Positions 1 to 8,928 are shown, counted from the stretch's first letter. The stretch: DNA of 64,000 nt from Dermatophilaceae bacterium Soc4.6 (GCA_039889245.1 JAZGVH010000002.1:3100001-3164000), one strand, 5' to 3'. Notes: generated from the sequence alone by a model not told the origin. Program-made: numbers and translations.

Positions 1-517
1 CGGTGGTGTGACCCGGGGTCACGAGGGGCACCGGGTGCCCGGGCACGTCGAGGGCCTGCCCCTCGGGGGCCGAGGTCACCTGGGGCAGGACCACGTGTCG
101 GGTCGCGCCGTTGGCCAGGATGTGGGCGGTCCAGGCGGCGACGCCGTGCTGGAGCAGCCGGGGAAGCAGGTCGGCGGCCGTGGCCGACTCGCGCACTTCT
201 CCCCGCGCGTGCCGGGCCTCGTCCCCGCCCGTGACGACCGGGACGTCGGCGTGCCCGGCGAGTAGCGCGGGCAGTGCACCCACGTGGTCGATGTGCGCGT
301 GGGTCACGAGCACTGCGGCCAGGTCGTCCCACGACAGCCCGAGCCGGGTCACCGCCGCGCGCACCGCGTCGGCGTAACCGGGGTAGCCCGAGTCGACGAG
401 CGTGAAGGGGACACCGGGGGCCGGGGCGACGTCGGTGAGCACCACGGCATTGACGGCCGGGCCGCTGAGCACGTGCACCAGCGGCCCGACCCCCGTCGTC
501 CCCACGGCCACGCGCAT
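1..517 (-). CDS. MBL-fold metallohydrolase (3' end outside window)
   Basis: The first 172 codons of a metallo-beta-lactamase-fold hydrolase read from the ATG at 517 and run off the window edge. The zinc-binding HxHxDH motif is visible as THAHIDHVG near residue 75, and a second metal-site His follows in PGHTT at the visible end. No signal peptide is seen, so it is probably cytoplasmic. Its substrate cannot be told from this fragment. It is divergent from gluconokinase, and a TACGGT hexamer ends six bases before the ATG, which supports this start. Confidence 0.85.
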   Translation of the reverse strand, partial: MRVAVGTTGVGPLVHVLSGPAVNAVVLTDVAPAPGVPFTLVDSGYPGYADAVRAAVTRLGLSWDDLAAVLVTHAHIDHVGALPALLAGHADVPVVTGGDEARHARGEVRESATAADLLPRLLQHGVAAWTAHILANGATRHVVLPQVTSAPEGQALDVPGHPVPLVTPGHTT

Positions 518-523
518 GCCGAC

Positions 524-529
524 ACCGTA
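524..529 (-). promoter_or_regulatory. -10 element of MBL-fold gene
   Basis: TACGGT on the minus strand ends 6 nt before the ATG at 517. It fits an actinobacterial TAnnnT -10 driving a leaderless transcript. No clear -35 is visible. Confidence 0.5.
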
Positions 530-597
530 CGGCGCCCTCGGGCGTCGTGGTGGGAGGCGCCCCGCCCTTCGTCGTCCGCCGGCGGCCCGTCGGAGCC

Positions 598-603
598 TAT
601 GGT
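598..603 (+). promoter_or_regulatory. -10 element of gluconokinase gene
   Basis: TATGGT ends 6 nt before the GTG at 610. This spacing predicts transcription starting at or next to the start codon. Confidence 0.5.
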
Positions 604-609
604 GGGCGG

Positions 610-1131
610 GTGAGCACCGGGGCCGACGTCGTGATCGTGATGGGTGTCTCGGGCTCGGGCAAGACCACGGTGGCCAAGGGGCTCGCCGTCAGCACGCACC
701 GGCTCTTCACCGAGGGCGACGCCTTCCACTCCGACGCCAACGTCAGGAAGATGCGGGAGGGGCACGCGCTCACCGACGAGGATCGGTGGCCCTGGCTGAG
801 GTCGATCGGCGAGTGGATCAGCGAGCAGGAGCAGGCCGGCACACCGGCCGTCGTCGCCTGCTCGGCCCTGCGGCGGGTCTACCGCGACCTGCTGCGCGAG
901 GGCAACCCCGGCGTGCGCTTCTGCCACGTCGAGGCCCCCGAGGCCATGCTGCACGACCGCATGGAGCACCGGCCGGGCCACTACATGCCCGCCTCGTTGC
1001 TGCGGAGCCAGCTCGCCACCCTCGAGCCCCTCGAGCCCGACGAGCCGGGGGTGACCGTCTCGGGGGACGGCTCCGAACAGGTCGTGCTCGCCGCCGCCCT
1101 CACCGCGCTGGGGCTCACGCCCTCCGTCTGA
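610..1131 (+). CDS. gntK: gluconokinase
   Basis: Gluconokinase phosphorylates D-gluconate with ATP to 6-phosphogluconate, feeding the pentose phosphate or Entner-Doudoroff routes. The 173-residue protein matches the compact GntK family. It has the P-loop GVSGSGKTT near residue 12, the EGDAFH substrate motif near residue 36 and the HRPGHYMP lid region. GTG 610 is preferred because the P-loop then sits at the usual N-terminal distance and a -10 hexamer lies just upstream; the in-frame ATG at 547 would add an unconserved tail. The gluconate permease follows 43 bp downstream, so the two form an uptake and activation unit. Confidence 0.92.
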   Translation: MSTGADVVIVMGVSGSGKTTVAKGLAVSTHRLFTEGDAFHSDANVRKMREGHALTDEDRWPWLRSIGEWISEQEQAGTPAVVACSALRRVYRDLLREGNPGVRFCHVEAPEAMLHDRMEHRPGHYMPASLLRSQLATLEPLEPDEPGVTVSGDGSEQVVLAAALTALGLTPSV

Positions 1132-1174
1132 GCGCCCGGCCGCGCGGGCGGTCGGCCCGCCCGCAGGAGAACAC

Positions 1175-2596
1175 ATGTCAGCTCTCGTCTCGCTCGCGAG
1201 CGCCACGCCCGTCTACGGGGGGAACGGCCAGCTGGTCGCCGCCGCCCTCGTCGGCATCGGCGTGGTCGTCGTGCTCATCAGCTGGGCCAAGGTGCACCCG
1301 TTCCTGGGGCTGATCCTGGGGTCGGCGGCCCTCGGGGCCGTCGCCACGATGCCGGCGTCCGCGATCCTCGCGAGCTTCACCAAGGGCTTCGGTGACACGA
1401 CCGGAAGCGTCGGGATCCTCATCGCGCTCGGCGCCATGATCGGCAAGCTGCTCGAGGACTCCGGCGGTGCCACGAAGATCGTCGAGACGATCGTGGGGCG
1501 GGTCGGGCCCGGTCGGCTGCCGTGGGCGATGGCGCTCATCGCGGCCATCATCGGGCTGCCCCTGTTCTTCGAGGTCGGAGTGGTGTTGCTCGTGCCCATC
1601 GTGCTGCTCGTGGCGCGGCAGACGAGCCTGCCCGTGATGAGGATCGGGATCCCCGCGCTCGCCGGGCTCTCGGTGCTCCACGGTCTCGTGCCACCGCACC
1701 CCGGCCCGCTCACGGCGATCGCCCTGCTCCACGCCGATCTCGGGCGCACCCTGCTCTACGGCCTGATCGTGGCCATCCCCACGCTGGTCGTCGCGGGTCC
1801 GCTGCTGGCGGTGCCCGTGACCCGGTGGGTGCCGAAGCTCGCTCCGGTGCTCGCGTCATCCGGTGCTGCGGGGAGTGGGGCAGAGGGTGGCCAGGCACCG
1901 GTCGGCGACCACCGTGCCGCCGTGCCGGTCGGCGTGCCTGCCGGTCGGCGTCAGGTGTCCTTCGTCGCGGCCCTCGTCAGCATCGTCCTGCCCGTCGCCC
2001 TCATGCTCATCGACGCGATCGCCAAGCTCACCATCACCGACGCCACGTCCCCGGTGCGGGTCGTCGTCGACGTCATCGGCACCCCGTCGGTGGCCCTGCT
2101 GCTCGCTGTCTTCGTGGCCTTCTTCGCGCTCGGGCGCGCGTCGGGCATGAGCCGCCAGCGGATCAGCGACTCGCTCGGCGGCGGGCTGCCCGGCATCGCG
2201 ACCATCCTGTTGATCGTGGCGGCGGGTGGTGGCTTCAAGCAGACCCTGGTCGACGCCGGCGTCGGCAACGTCATCAAGGACTGGGCGACCGGTGCCAACG
2301 TCTCGGTGCTCCTGCTGGGCTGGCTCGTGGCGGTCGGCATCCGGCTCGGCACCGGCTCGGCCACGGTGGCCACCATCACGGCCGCCGGCATCGTCGGCCC
2401 CCTGGCCGCGACCCAGACCACGTCGCAGGTCGCGCTGCTGGTGCTCGCGATCGGCTGCGGGTCGCTGTTCTTCAGCCACGTCAACGATGCCGGCTTCTGG
2501 CTGGTCAAGGAGTACTTCGGCCTCACCGTCGGCGAGACGATCAAGTCGTGGAGCCTGATGGAGACGGTGATCTCGGTCGTCGGCTTCGCCCGGTGA
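1175..2596 (+). CDS. gntP: gluconate permease, GntP family
   Basis: An integral membrane transporter of 473 residues with about a dozen hydrophobic segments, which fits the GntP/GntT gluconate:H+ symporter family. Typical features are the N-terminal VLISWAKVHPFLGLILGS segment, LPLFFEVGVVLLVPI, HGLVPPHPGP near residue 170 and the C-terminal SHVNDAGFW-VKEYFGL. A ribosome site AGGAGA lies 5-10 nt before ATG 1175. It is downstream of gluconokinase, so gluconate or a related sugar acid is the likely substrate. A short insertion rich in Gly and Ala around residues 225-250 looks like a variable cytoplasmic loop. Confidence 0.92.
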   Translation: MSALVSLASATPVYGGNGQLVAAALVGIGVVVVLISWAKVHPFLGLILGSAALGAVATMPASAILASFTKGFGDTTGSVGILIALGAMIGKLLEDSGGATKIVETIVGRVGPGRLPWAMALIAAIIGLPLFFEVGVVLLVPIVLLVARQTSLPVMRIGIPALAGLSVLHGLVPPHPGPLTAIALLHADLGRTLLYGLIVAIPTLVVAGPLLAVPVTRWVPKLAPVLASSGAAGSGAEGGQAPVGDHRAAVPVGVPAGRRQVSFVAALVSIVLPVALMLIDAIAKLTITDATSPVRVVVDVIGTPSVALLLAVFVAFFALGRASGMSRQRISDSLGGGLPGIATILLIVAAGGGFKQTLVDAGVGNVIKDWATGANVSVLLLGWLVAVGIRLGTGSATVATITAAGIVGPLAATQTTSQVALLVLAIGCGSLFFSHVNDAGFWLVKEYFGLTVGETIKSWSLMETVISVVGFAR

Positions 2597-2637
2597 TGCT
2601 CCTCAGCCTCGTCGTCTACCCGGTCCACCCGCGCGCC

Positions 2638-2665
2638 CCCCCTCGTTCGGAACGCGATGAGGGGG
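2638..2665. terminator. hairpin between convergent gntP and mutY
   Basis: Nine-base arms (ccccctcgt and atgaggggg, one G-U pair) enclose a 10-nt loop. The hairpin lies between the stop codons of two convergent genes, so it may terminate both. There is no T-tract on the plus side. Confidence 0.45.
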
Positions 2666-2675
2666 TGGGGGGGGG

Positions 2676-3566
2676 TCACACGGGGAGGCGGAACAGGTCG
2701 CTGGCCAGCGGCTCCACCAGGCCGTCGGCGACCAGGGTGTCGAGGCAGCGCAGCCGCTGCTGGTGCGCCGGCCAGGCCTGCGCCAGCCGCTCGGAGCTGA
2801 CGGGGTCGCTCGACTCGCGCAGCACCGAGAGCAGGGCTCCGCGGGCCTGGCGGTCGGTGCCCTCCCACGACTGCGTCCGCCGCACCGGCCCCTCGTAGGC
2901 CGGTCGGCCGGCGAGCTGCCACGCACACAGGTCGGCGACGGGGCACTCCCCGCACCGCGGGTTGCGGGCGGTGCAGACGAGGGCGCCCAGCTCCATCGTC
3001 GCGACGTTCCAGACGTTGGCGGCCCCGGTCTCGGGCGGCATGGCGGCCAGGGCCAGCTCACGCTCGGCCCGGTTGAGTGAGGGCGCCGCCTGCGCCTCGC
3101 CGTCGAGGATGCGCACCAGCACGCGGCGCACGTTGGTGTCGATGACGGGTGCGGGCAGCCCGAAGGCGAAGCAGGCGACGGCGGCCGCGGTGTAGTCGCC
3201 GACCCCGGGCAGGGCGAGCAGCTCACCGAGCGAGCTCGGCACCGCACCGTCGTGCCGCGCCACCATCGCCGTCGCTGCCTCGTGCAGCCGCAGCGCCCGT
3301 CGGGGGTAGCCGAGCCGGGCCCACGCGCGCACGACGTCGCCGGGCGAGGCGGCGGCCAGCGCAGCCGGGGTCGGCCAGCGATCCACCCACTGCCGCCAGA
3401 TCGGCTCGACCCGGGCGACCGGGGTCTGCTGCGACATGACCTCGGAGAGGAACACCGCCCACGGGGAGGTCTCCGGATGGCGCCAGGGGAGCGGGCGGGA
3501 GGCCGCGGCATACCAGGGCAGGAGACGGGCGTGGAGGGTGGCGAGGTCGGGAGCGAGGCGGTGCAT
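2676..3566 (-). CDS. mutY: A/G-specific adenine glycosylase
   Basis: A base-excision repair enzyme that removes adenine mispaired with 8-oxoguanine. The 296-residue protein shows the catalytic Glu in FLSEVMSQQTPVARV near residue 40, the helix-hairpin-helix LPGVGDYTAAAV near residue 110 and the catalytic Asp in VIDTNVRRV. The [4Fe-4S] ligands have the pattern C-X6-C-X2-C-X5-C around residues 200-216. The start is placed at ATG 3566, because upstream in-frame codons would run back into disA and lack family similarity. It follows disA after 25 bp on the same strand, so co-transcription is likely. Confidence 0.95.
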   Translation of the reverse strand: MHRLAPDLATLHARLLPWYAAASRPLPWRHPETSPWAVFLSEVMSQQTPVARVEPIWRQWVDRWPTPAALAAASPGDVVRAWARLGYPRRALRLHEAATAMVARHDGAVPSSLGELLALPGVGDYTAAAVACFAFGLPAPVIDTNVRRVLVRILDGEAQAAPSLNRAERELALAAMPPETGAANVWNVATMELGALVCTARNPRCGECPVADLCAWQLAGRPAYEGPVRRTQSWEGTDRQARGALLSVLRESSDPVSSERLAQAWPAHQQRLRCLDTLVADGLVEPLASDLFRLPV

Positions 3567-3591
3567 GGGTCGGAGCAGGCGCAGCCGCCGG

Positions 3592-4668
3592 TCAGACGTA
3601 GCGCTCGAGGATGCTCGACTCGGCCAGGCGGGACAGGCCCTCGCGCACCGCTCGGGCACGGCCCTCGCCGACGCCCTCGACGTCCATGAGGTCCTCGAGG
3701 TTGGCCGACAGCAGACGCTGGAGCGAGTCGAAGTGCTCGACGAGGCGGTCGACGATGGCGCCCGGCAGTCGCGGCACCTTGGTGAGCAGGCGGTAGCCGC
3801 GGGGGCTGACTGCGCTGTCGAGCGAGTCGCCGACGACGCTGAAGCCCATGGCGCGCGCGGGCGCGGCGAGGTCGAGCAGCTCGGTGCTGCTGAGCAGGAC
3901 CAGCTGCTCGAGCGCCTCGTCCATCGTGCGGTCCGACTTGGTCACCCACAGGTAGTCGCGGATGACCAGCTCGCGGTCGTTGCCCAGGCCGCCGGTCAGC
4001 TCCTCGAGCTGCATCCCGAGCAGGCGGCCGTCGGTGCCGAGCTCGACGGCGTAACCGGTGATCTCCTCGCTGATCCGCCGCACCATCTCGAGCCGCTGCA
4101 CCACGCTGGCGACGTCGCGCACGGTGACCAGGTCTTCGATCTCGAGGGCCGACAGGGTGCCGGTCACCTCGTCGAGACGCGACTTGTAGCGCTCGAGGGT
4201 CTGCAGGGCCTGGTTCGCCTTCGACAGGATCGAGGCGCTGTCCTCGACGACGTGCCGCCGCCAGCCGACATAGAGCTGGATGATGCGCATCGACTGGCTG
4301 ACCGACACGACGGGGTAGCCGGTCTGGATCGCGACGCGCTGGGCGGTGCGGTGGCGGGTGCCCGACTCCTGGGTCTCGATGCCCGGGTCGGGCACCAGCT
4401 GGGTGTTGGCGCGCAGGATGCGCGTGCCGTCCTGGTCGAGCACGATGGCGCCGTCCATCTTGCTCAGCTCGCGCAGCCGCTGCGCCGAGAACTCGATGTC
4501 GAGGGGGAAGCCGCCCGAGCAGAGCGAGTCGACGAGCCGGTCGTGACCGAGCACGAGCAGGGCACCGGTGCGCCCGCGCAGGATGCGCTCGAGCCCGTCG
4601 CGCAGCGCCGTACCCGGGGCGACCGCGGCGAGCGTGGCCCGGAGGAGGTCGTCGTCACTGCGTTCCAT
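3592..4668 (-). CDS. disA: DNA integrity scanning diadenylate cyclase DisA
   Basis: DisA makes cyclic di-AMP from two ATP and pauses on branched DNA. The 358-residue protein has the diadenylate cyclase motifs DGA (in KMDGAIVLD, near residue 74) and RHRTA (near residue 108), a central helical linker and a C-terminal helix-hairpin-helix domain with [20 protein letters not shown] 4668 is preferred over the in-frame TTG at 4677. RadA, a known DisA partner in Bacillus, is encoded upstream on the same strand. Here an AraC gene and a VOC gene lie between the two. Confidence 0.96.
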   Translation of the reverse strand: MERSDDDLLRATLAAVAPGTALRDGLERILRGRTGALLVLGHDRLVDSLCSGGFPLDIEFSAQRLRELSKMDGAIVLDQDGTRILRANTQLVPDPGIETQESGTRHRTAQRVAIQTGYPVVSVSQSMRIIQLYVGWRRHVVEDSASILSKANQALQTLERYKSRLDEVTGTLSALEIEDLVTVRDVASVVQRLEMVRRISEEITGYAVELGTDGRLLGMQLEELTGGLGNDRELVIRDYLWVTKSDRTMDEALEQLVLLSSTELLDLAAPARAMGFSVVGDSLDSAVSPRGYRLLTKVPRLPGAIVDRLVEHFDSLQRLLSANLEDLMDVEGVGEGRARAVREGLSRLAESSILERYV

Positions 4669-4770
4669 GGTGGGCAAGGGTCGCTTTCGTCACAGATGGG
4701 GTGCGCCTGGTGCTCGCCGCAGTCTATAGAGCACGACCCCGTATGCCGCGTTGAGCGCACCGCCGGGGTG

Positions 4771-5193
4771 TCACCCCGCCGGCCGACCCGTGATGTTGCC
4801 GACCCGCAGGTTGTTGCCGAAGGGGTCGCGGAACCCCATGTCGCGTCCGTAGCCCATGTCGGTCGGGGGCTGCGTGATGTCGACTCCTGCCGCGACGAGC
4901 TCGGCGTGGACGGCGTCGACGTCGTCGACCTGGAAGGCGAGCCAGCCGCCCCCGGCGCCCTTGCTGACCAGCTCGCGGACGCTGTCGGCGGTGGCCGGGT
5001 CGTGGGCGGGCGGGCCGGGCCGCTCGAGGAGGATCTCGCGGGTGTCACCGGGGACCCGGACGGTGAGCCAGCGCATGACACCGAAGTCGATGTCGTCGAC
5101 CAGCTCGAGACCGAGCACGCCGACGTAGAAGTCGAGGGCCTGGTCCTGGTCGAGGACGTAGAGGGAGGAGAGGCGGGTGGAGGAGAGCTTCAT
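4771..5193 (-). CDS. VOC-superfamily (glyoxalase/bleomycin-resistance fold) protein
   Basis: A 140-residue single-domain VOC protein with two beta-alpha-beta-beta-beta modules: LYVLDQDQALDFYVGVLGLEL at the start and LAFQVDDVDAVHAELVAAGVDI then RDPFGNNLRVGN at the end. The usual metal-ligand His in the first strand and the Glu near the end (in the DPDGN-x-E context) are not evident, so it may bind a ligand rather than act as a metal-dependent glyoxalase. It lies 10 bp after the AraC regulator and has its own TAGCGT hexamer before ATG 5193. Substrate unknown. Confidence 0.85.
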   Translation of the reverse strand: MKLSSTRLSSLYVLDQDQALDFYVGVLGLELVDDIDFGVMRWLTVRVPGDTREILLERPGPPAHDPATADSVRELVSKGAGGGWLAFQVDDVDAVHAELVAAGVDITQPPTDMGYGRDMGFRDPFGNNLRVGNITGRPAG

Positions 5194-5200
5194 ACCCGGG

Positions 5201-5206
5201 ACGCTA
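5201..5206 (-). promoter_or_regulatory. -10 element before the VOC gene
   Basis: TAGCGT ends 7 nt before ATG 5193 and overlaps the last codon and stop of the AraC gene. The VOC gene may therefore also be transcribed on its own as a leaderless mRNA. Confidence 0.4.
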
Positions 5207-5656
5207 GAGGGTGGGGCGGTCGGGGCGCTTCTCCGAAATCGACGTCTCGCCGGGCGGGTCCGACCCGGCGAAGGAGGCCGGACGGCCCCAGGCCATCGCG
5301 AAGCAGCCATGGGTGGGCGGCAGCGGCCCGCGGGCGCGGTGGGCGGTCGGCGTCTCGCCGACGATCGTCGTGAAGAGGCGCCCGAAGGTGCCGAGGCTGG
5401 TGAAGCCCACGGCGTGGCAGATGCGCAGCACGTCGTCGTCGGTGGAACGGAGCAAGACCATGGACCGCTCCACCCGACGCCGCTGGAGGTAGCGGTGGGG
5501 CGTCTCGCCGAAGACGGAGCGGAAGGTGCGCACGAGGTGGTCGGGCGAGACGTGGGCGAGGGCGGCCAGGGTGGGCAGGTCGAGCTCAGCCGCGTAGTCG
5601 CGGTCGATGGCGTCGCGCACGCGCAGCATCGTCCGGTTGGTGACCTCCCGGCTCAT
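5204..5656 (-). CDS. AraC/XylS-family transcriptional regulator, DNA-binding domain only
   Basis: A 150-residue protein made of an N-terminal AraC double helix-turn-helix: ELDLPTLAALAHVSPDHLVRTFRSVFGETPHRYLQRRRVERSMVLL, then ICHAVGFTSLGTFGRLFTTIVGETPTAHR. A short unstructured tail follows. There is no sensor domain. The ATG overlaps the radA stop in an ATGA arrangement, so translation is probably coupled to radA. The VOC gene that follows is the most likely regulatory partner. What it senses cannot be read from the sequence. Confidence 0.88.
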   Translation of the reverse strand: MSREVTNRTMLRVRDAIDRDYAAELDLPTLAALAHVSPDHLVRTFRSVFGETPHRYLQRRRVERSMVLLRSTDDDVLRICHAVGFTSLGTFGRLFTTIVGETPTAHRARGPLPPTHGCFAMAWGRPASFAGSDPPGETSISEKRPDRPTL

Positions 5657-7083
5657 GACCTCGCGAGCCGCTCCGAGATCGCCGGCGACGCAGACGCCGC
5701 TGGCGATGGGGTCATGAGGGCGGTGCCGACGGCCCGGGCGATGTCGGGCAGCTCGATCACCCGCATGCCGTCGGGCATCGGACCGGACCCGAGCACGCCG
5801 GTGGGCACGAAGGCGGTGCGGAAGCCGAGGCGGGCCGCCTCGGCCAGACGACGGGGGATGCCGGTCACGGGTCGGATCTCGCCGGCCAGCCCGACCTCGC
5901 CGAAGGCCACCGAGTGCGGCGGCATGGCCAGGTCGACGGCCGAGCTGGCGAGCGCGAACGCGGTCGCGAGGTCGGAGGACGGCTCGGTGAGCCTGACCCC
6001 TCCGACCGTCGCGACATACGCGTCCTTGGCCCCGATCGGCACCCCGGCGCGACGCTCGAGCACGGCGATGATCATCGCGACCCGTGACGAGTCGAGACCG
6101 CTGGTGGTGCGCCGGGGCGAGGGCAGCTTGGAGTCGGCGACCAGCGCCTGCACCTCGGCCACGAGCGGCCGTCGTCCCTCGAGGGCGACGGTCACGCAGG
6201 TGCCGGGCACCGCCTGGTCGCGGTTGGACAGGAACAGGCCGCTGGGGTCGGTGAGCCCGACGATGCCGACGTCGGAGAGGTCGAAGCAGCCGACCTCGTC
6301 GGTCGGCCCGTAGCGGTTCTTCACCGCCCGCACCAGGCGCAGGCGGGAGTGCCGGTCGCCCTCGAAGCCGATGACGACGTCGACGAGGTGCTCGAGCACC
6401 CGGGGCCCGGCGATCGAGCCGTCCTTCGTGACGTGACCGACCAGCAGCACCGACGTGCCCCGCGACTTGGCCGACGCGATGAGAGTGGCCGCCACCTCGC
6501 GCACCTGCGCGACGTTGCCGGCGGCCCCCTCGATCTCGGCGCTCGCGATGGTCTGCACCGAGTCGACGATGACCAGGTCGGGAGAGAGCTGCTCGATCTG
6601 GCCGAGCACCGTGGCGAGGTCGGTCTCGGAGGCGAGGAACAGCGAGCTGGCCATGGCCTCGATGCGCTCGGCCCGCATCCGCACCTGCGCGGCGGACTCC
6701 TCGCCGCTCACGTAGAGCACCGTCGCGCCCTCGCGGGCGGCGCGGGCCGCGACGTCGAGCAGCAGGGTCGACTTGCCGATGCCCGGCTCGCCCGCGACCA
6801 GCACGACGGCCCCGGGCACCAGCCCGCCGCCGAGCACCCGGTCGAACTCGCCGACCCCCGTCGGTCGGGCCGCAGCCTGGCCCACGTCAACCTGACCGAT
6901 GCGCACGGCCGGCCTCGCGACCGACGCGGCGGCGGTCGTGCGCGACGCCACCGCCCCGATCTCGCTCACCGACCCCCACGCCTGGCACTCCCCACAGCGC
7001 CCGACCCACTTCACGGTCGTCCAGCCGCACTCGGAGCAGCGGTAGCCGTTGGCCCGTGCTCGGGTCGCCGTCTTGGTAGCCAT
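5653..7083 (-). CDS. radA: DNA repair protein RadA (Sms)
   Basis: RadA is a RecA-like branch-migration ATPase that helps process recombination intermediates. The 476-residue protein has a C4 zinc finger (C16-x2-C19, C30-x2-C33), Walker A GEPGIGKST near residue 98, the RadA-specific KNRYG motif (a variant of the usual KNRFG) and a C-terminal Lon-protease-like domain with GEVGLAGEIRPV. ATG 7083 is preferred over GTG 7089 because TAGGTT ends exactly 6 nt before it. It shares its direction with disA and mutY downstream and is directly coupled to the AraC gene. Confidence 0.95.
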   Translation of the reverse strand: MATKTATRARANGYRCSECGWTTVKWVGRCGECQAWGSVSEIGAVASRTTAAASVARPAVRIGQVDVGQAAARPTGVGEFDRVLGGGLVPGAVVLVAGEPGIGKSTLLLDVAARAAREGATVLYVSGEESAAQVRMRAERIEAMASSLFLASETDLATVLGQIEQLSPDLVIVDSVQTIASAEIEGAAGNVAQVREVAATLIASAKSRGTSVLLVGHVTKDGSIAGPRVLEHLVDVVIGFEGDRHSRLRLVRAVKNRYGPTDEVGCFDLSDVGIVGLTDPSGLFLSNRDQAVPGTCVTVALEGRRPLVAEVQALVADSKLPSPRRTTSGLDSSRVAMIIAVLERRAGVPIGAKDAYVATVGGVRLTEPSSDLATAFALASSAVDLAMPPHSVAFGEVGLAGEIRPVTGIPRRLAEAARLGFRTAFVPTGVLGSGPMPDGMRVIELPDIARAVGTALMTPSPAASASPAISERLARS

Positions 7084-7089
7084 GCGCAC

Positions 7090-7095
7090 AACCTA
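7090..7095 (-). promoter_or_regulatory. -10 element of radA
   Basis: TAGGTT ends 6 nt before ATG 7083. It predicts a leaderless radA transcript and helps choose between two possible starts. Confidence 0.5.
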
Positions 7096-7245
7096 GGCGA
7101 GGGCACCGACAGGGTGTGGGGGTGCACCGACCAACCGGCACGAGCCCGGTTGGTCAGCCTGTTGACGCGTGAATGCGGACTCGCGCCGGCTGGTCGGCGC
7201 AGGCGTCGCCTCGCGCGAGCTCGTGGCGCTCCCCCGACTGAGCGC

Positions 7246-7947
7246 TCAGTACCGACGCCACCGCAGGGCGACGGCGTAGTCGGCCCCGGTGCGCTGCCTG
7301 TCCTCCTCCAGCACCATCTGCGCCTGCTCCGGCGCGAGCTCGAGGCGCACGACCTGCTCGAAGTCGACGCGCGTGTCGAAGGTCCACTCGATGTCGAGCC
7401 GCTCCACCTGCCACCCCTGCCGCCGCCAGAAGCGGTCGACCCCCGCAGGGTCGTAGGACGGCAGCGACCGGCGGAACCACCGCCCGAAGGTCGACCGGCT
7501 CGCGTCGTTGTCGATGACGAAGGCGGTGCCCCCCGGGCGCACGACCCGCTCGAGCTCGGCCAGCCCCGGCTCGCACCCGGGCCCGAAGAAGTAGGCCCAG
7601 CGGGCGTGCGCGACATCGACCGAGGCATCGGACAGGCCTGTGGCGGCTGCGCCGGCCTGCAGGACCCGCACCGACGGCATTCCGGCAGCTCGGGCGCGAG
7701 CCCGCTCCACCAGTGGTGGGTGCGGCTCGACACCGACGACCGAGCGGGCGTCGGCGGCGAAGCGCGGAAGGTGGAAGCCGGTGCCGCAGCCGACGTCGAG
7801 CACGTCTCGCCCGCGCCAGTCGGCGATCGCGCGCATCGCCGACTCGATGACGCCGGCCCGGTCGACCCCGAGGTTCTCCACCTCGTAGAGCAGCGGCGCC
7901 CCCCAGATGTTGGGGCTGGGGATCGCCTCGTCCGGGGTGGGGGTCAC
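7246..7947 (-). CDS. class I SAM-dependent methyltransferase
   Basis: A 233-residue cytoplasmic methyltransferase with the SAM-binding motif [15 protein letters not shown] near residue 45, the acidic strand VVGVEPHPP and a post-motif [18 protein letters not shown]. It belongs to the broad Methyltransf_11 type, and the methyl acceptor is unknown. The GTG start overlaps the stop of the upstream Cys-rich gene (GTGA), so the two proteins are probably made together and may act in one pathway. Confidence 0.88.
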   Translation of the reverse strand: MTPTPDEAIPSPNIWGAPLLYEVENLGVDRAGVIESAMRAIADWRGRDVLDVGCGTGFHLPRFAADARSVVGVEPHPPLVERARARAAGMPSVRVLQAGAAATGLSDASVDVAHARWAYFFGPGCEPGLAELERVVRPGGTAFVIDNDASRSTFGRWFRRSLPSYDPAGVDRFWRRQGWQVERLDIEWTFDTRVDFEQVVRLELAPEQAQMVLEEDRQRTGADYAVALRWRRY

Positions 7948-8837
7948 CGCTGCGGGGCGTCCTGGGTGTCGTCGTCCGGCTCGCCGGCCCCGCGCTCGCC
8001 CTTGCGCAGGACGTGGCCCGTGGCGACCGCCCGCAGGTCGTTGTCGTGCGCGGCCATGGTGGCGGGGTGCACGAGCAGGGGCAGCAGCTGGCGGTTGCCG
8101 GTCTGCCAGGCCGAGCGGACCGCCCGCAGGTGCGCCTCGCACCGGACGACGAGCTGGTCGTATGCCGCCTGCCCCATGAGCTCGACCAGCTCGGCCTCGT
8201 TGGAGCGGTAGACCGGCTCGCGGCCGACGTGGGCCTCCGAGTTGCCGGAGCAGTACCAGTCGAGGTCGTGGCCGCCGGGACCCCAGCCGCGGCGGTCGAA
8301 CTCCGTGATCGTCACCTCGAGGTAGGTGCTCTCGTCGGGCTGCTCGACGGTGCGGTAGGACCGCCGGATCGGCAGCTGCCAGCAGACCTCGGGCTTGAGC
8401 ATGGTCGCGGGCAGGCCCTGGAGCACCGCGTGCTGGTGCAGCGAGCAACCAGCGCCGGCGGGGAAGCCGGGGCGGTTGAGGAAGATGCACGCCCCGTCGA
8501 CGATGCGGGTCTTGCGCACGCCGTCCTCGAGCTCGGTCCAGCTGTCGCGCTTGAAGCCCTTGGCGTGAGCGGCGTCGTGGTGCTGCCACTCGTCGGGGCC
8601 GAGGGTCTTGGCGATGTCGCGCACCCGGCGGTAGTCGGCCTCCTCGGTGAAGTGGGCGCCGAGGGTGCAGCACCCGTCGTCGGGGCGGTCGGCGTAGATG
8701 CCGGCGCACCCGCTGCCGAAGATGCACGTCCAGCTGGAGGTCAGCCACGTGAGGTCGCAACGGAAGCGCTGGCCGTCGTCAGCGGGGTCGGTGAACTCAA
8801 CCCAGATGCGCGGGACGTCGAGGGGGACTTCGGGCAC
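7944..8837 (-). CDS. Cys-rich conserved protein, possibly YkgJ/DUF3109-like metal-cluster binder
   Basis: A 297-residue soluble protein of unknown function. Its Cys residues fall in two groups: CIFGSGCAG followed by [10 protein letters not shown] near residues 38-60, and [21 protein letters not shown] and KPEVCWQLP near residues 115-155. A CxxxxxC...CC plus GC...KPxxCxxxP pattern recalls proteins that bind a zinc or iron-sulfur cluster (YkgJ or DUF3109 type). That assignment is inference. The C-terminus is acidic and probably flexible. GTG 8837 is supported by a TAAGGT hexamer 6 nt upstream. It is coupled to a methyltransferase downstream. Confidence 0.75.
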   Translation of the reverse strand: MPEVPLDVPRIWVEFTDPADDGQRFRCDLTWLTSSWTCIFGSGCAGIYADRPDDGCCTLGAHFTEEADYRRVRDIAKTLGPDEWQHHDAAHAKGFKRDSWTELEDGVRKTRIVDGACIFLNRPGFPAGAGCSLHQHAVLQGLPATMLKPEVCWQLPIRRSYRTVEQPDESTYLEVTITEFDRRGWGPGGHDLDWYCSGNSEAHVGREPVYRSNEAELVELMGQAAYDQLVVRCEAHLRAVRSAWQTGNRQLLPLLVHPATMAAHDNDLRAVATGHVLRKGERGAGEPDDDTQDAPQR

Positions 8838-8843
8838 GGCGAC

Positions 8844-8849
8844 ACCTTA
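8844..8849 (-). promoter_or_regulatory. -10 element of Cys-rich protein gene
   Basis: TAAGGT ends 6 nt before GTG 8837, which fits a leaderless promoter. Confidence 0.5.
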
Positions 8850-8901
8850 TGGCGTGGAGTGGTCGCCGTGCGCCCGCCCCCGCTCCATCCGGCATCACCG
8901 A

Positions 8902-8928
8902 CCTCACTCGACGCTGTGTCGAGTGAGG
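8902..8928. promoter_or_regulatory. perfect 11-bp inverted repeat upstream of ppx
   Basis: CCTCACTCGAC and its exact complement are separated by five bases (gctgt). The dyad lies 5 bp upstream of the ppx -10 hexamer, where the spacer and -35 should be, between divergent genes. Its position suits an operator better than a terminator. Confidence 0.5.

Noticed and set aside
349-1206. Long minus-strand open frame opposite gntK
   Set aside because: It mirrors the codon bias of gntK on the other strand, shows no family similarity and overlaps a well-supported gene.
3436-5373. 645-codon plus-strand frame opposite disA and mutY
   Set aside because: It is the complement of well-defined disA, VOC and mutY genes, with composition typical of a shadow frame.
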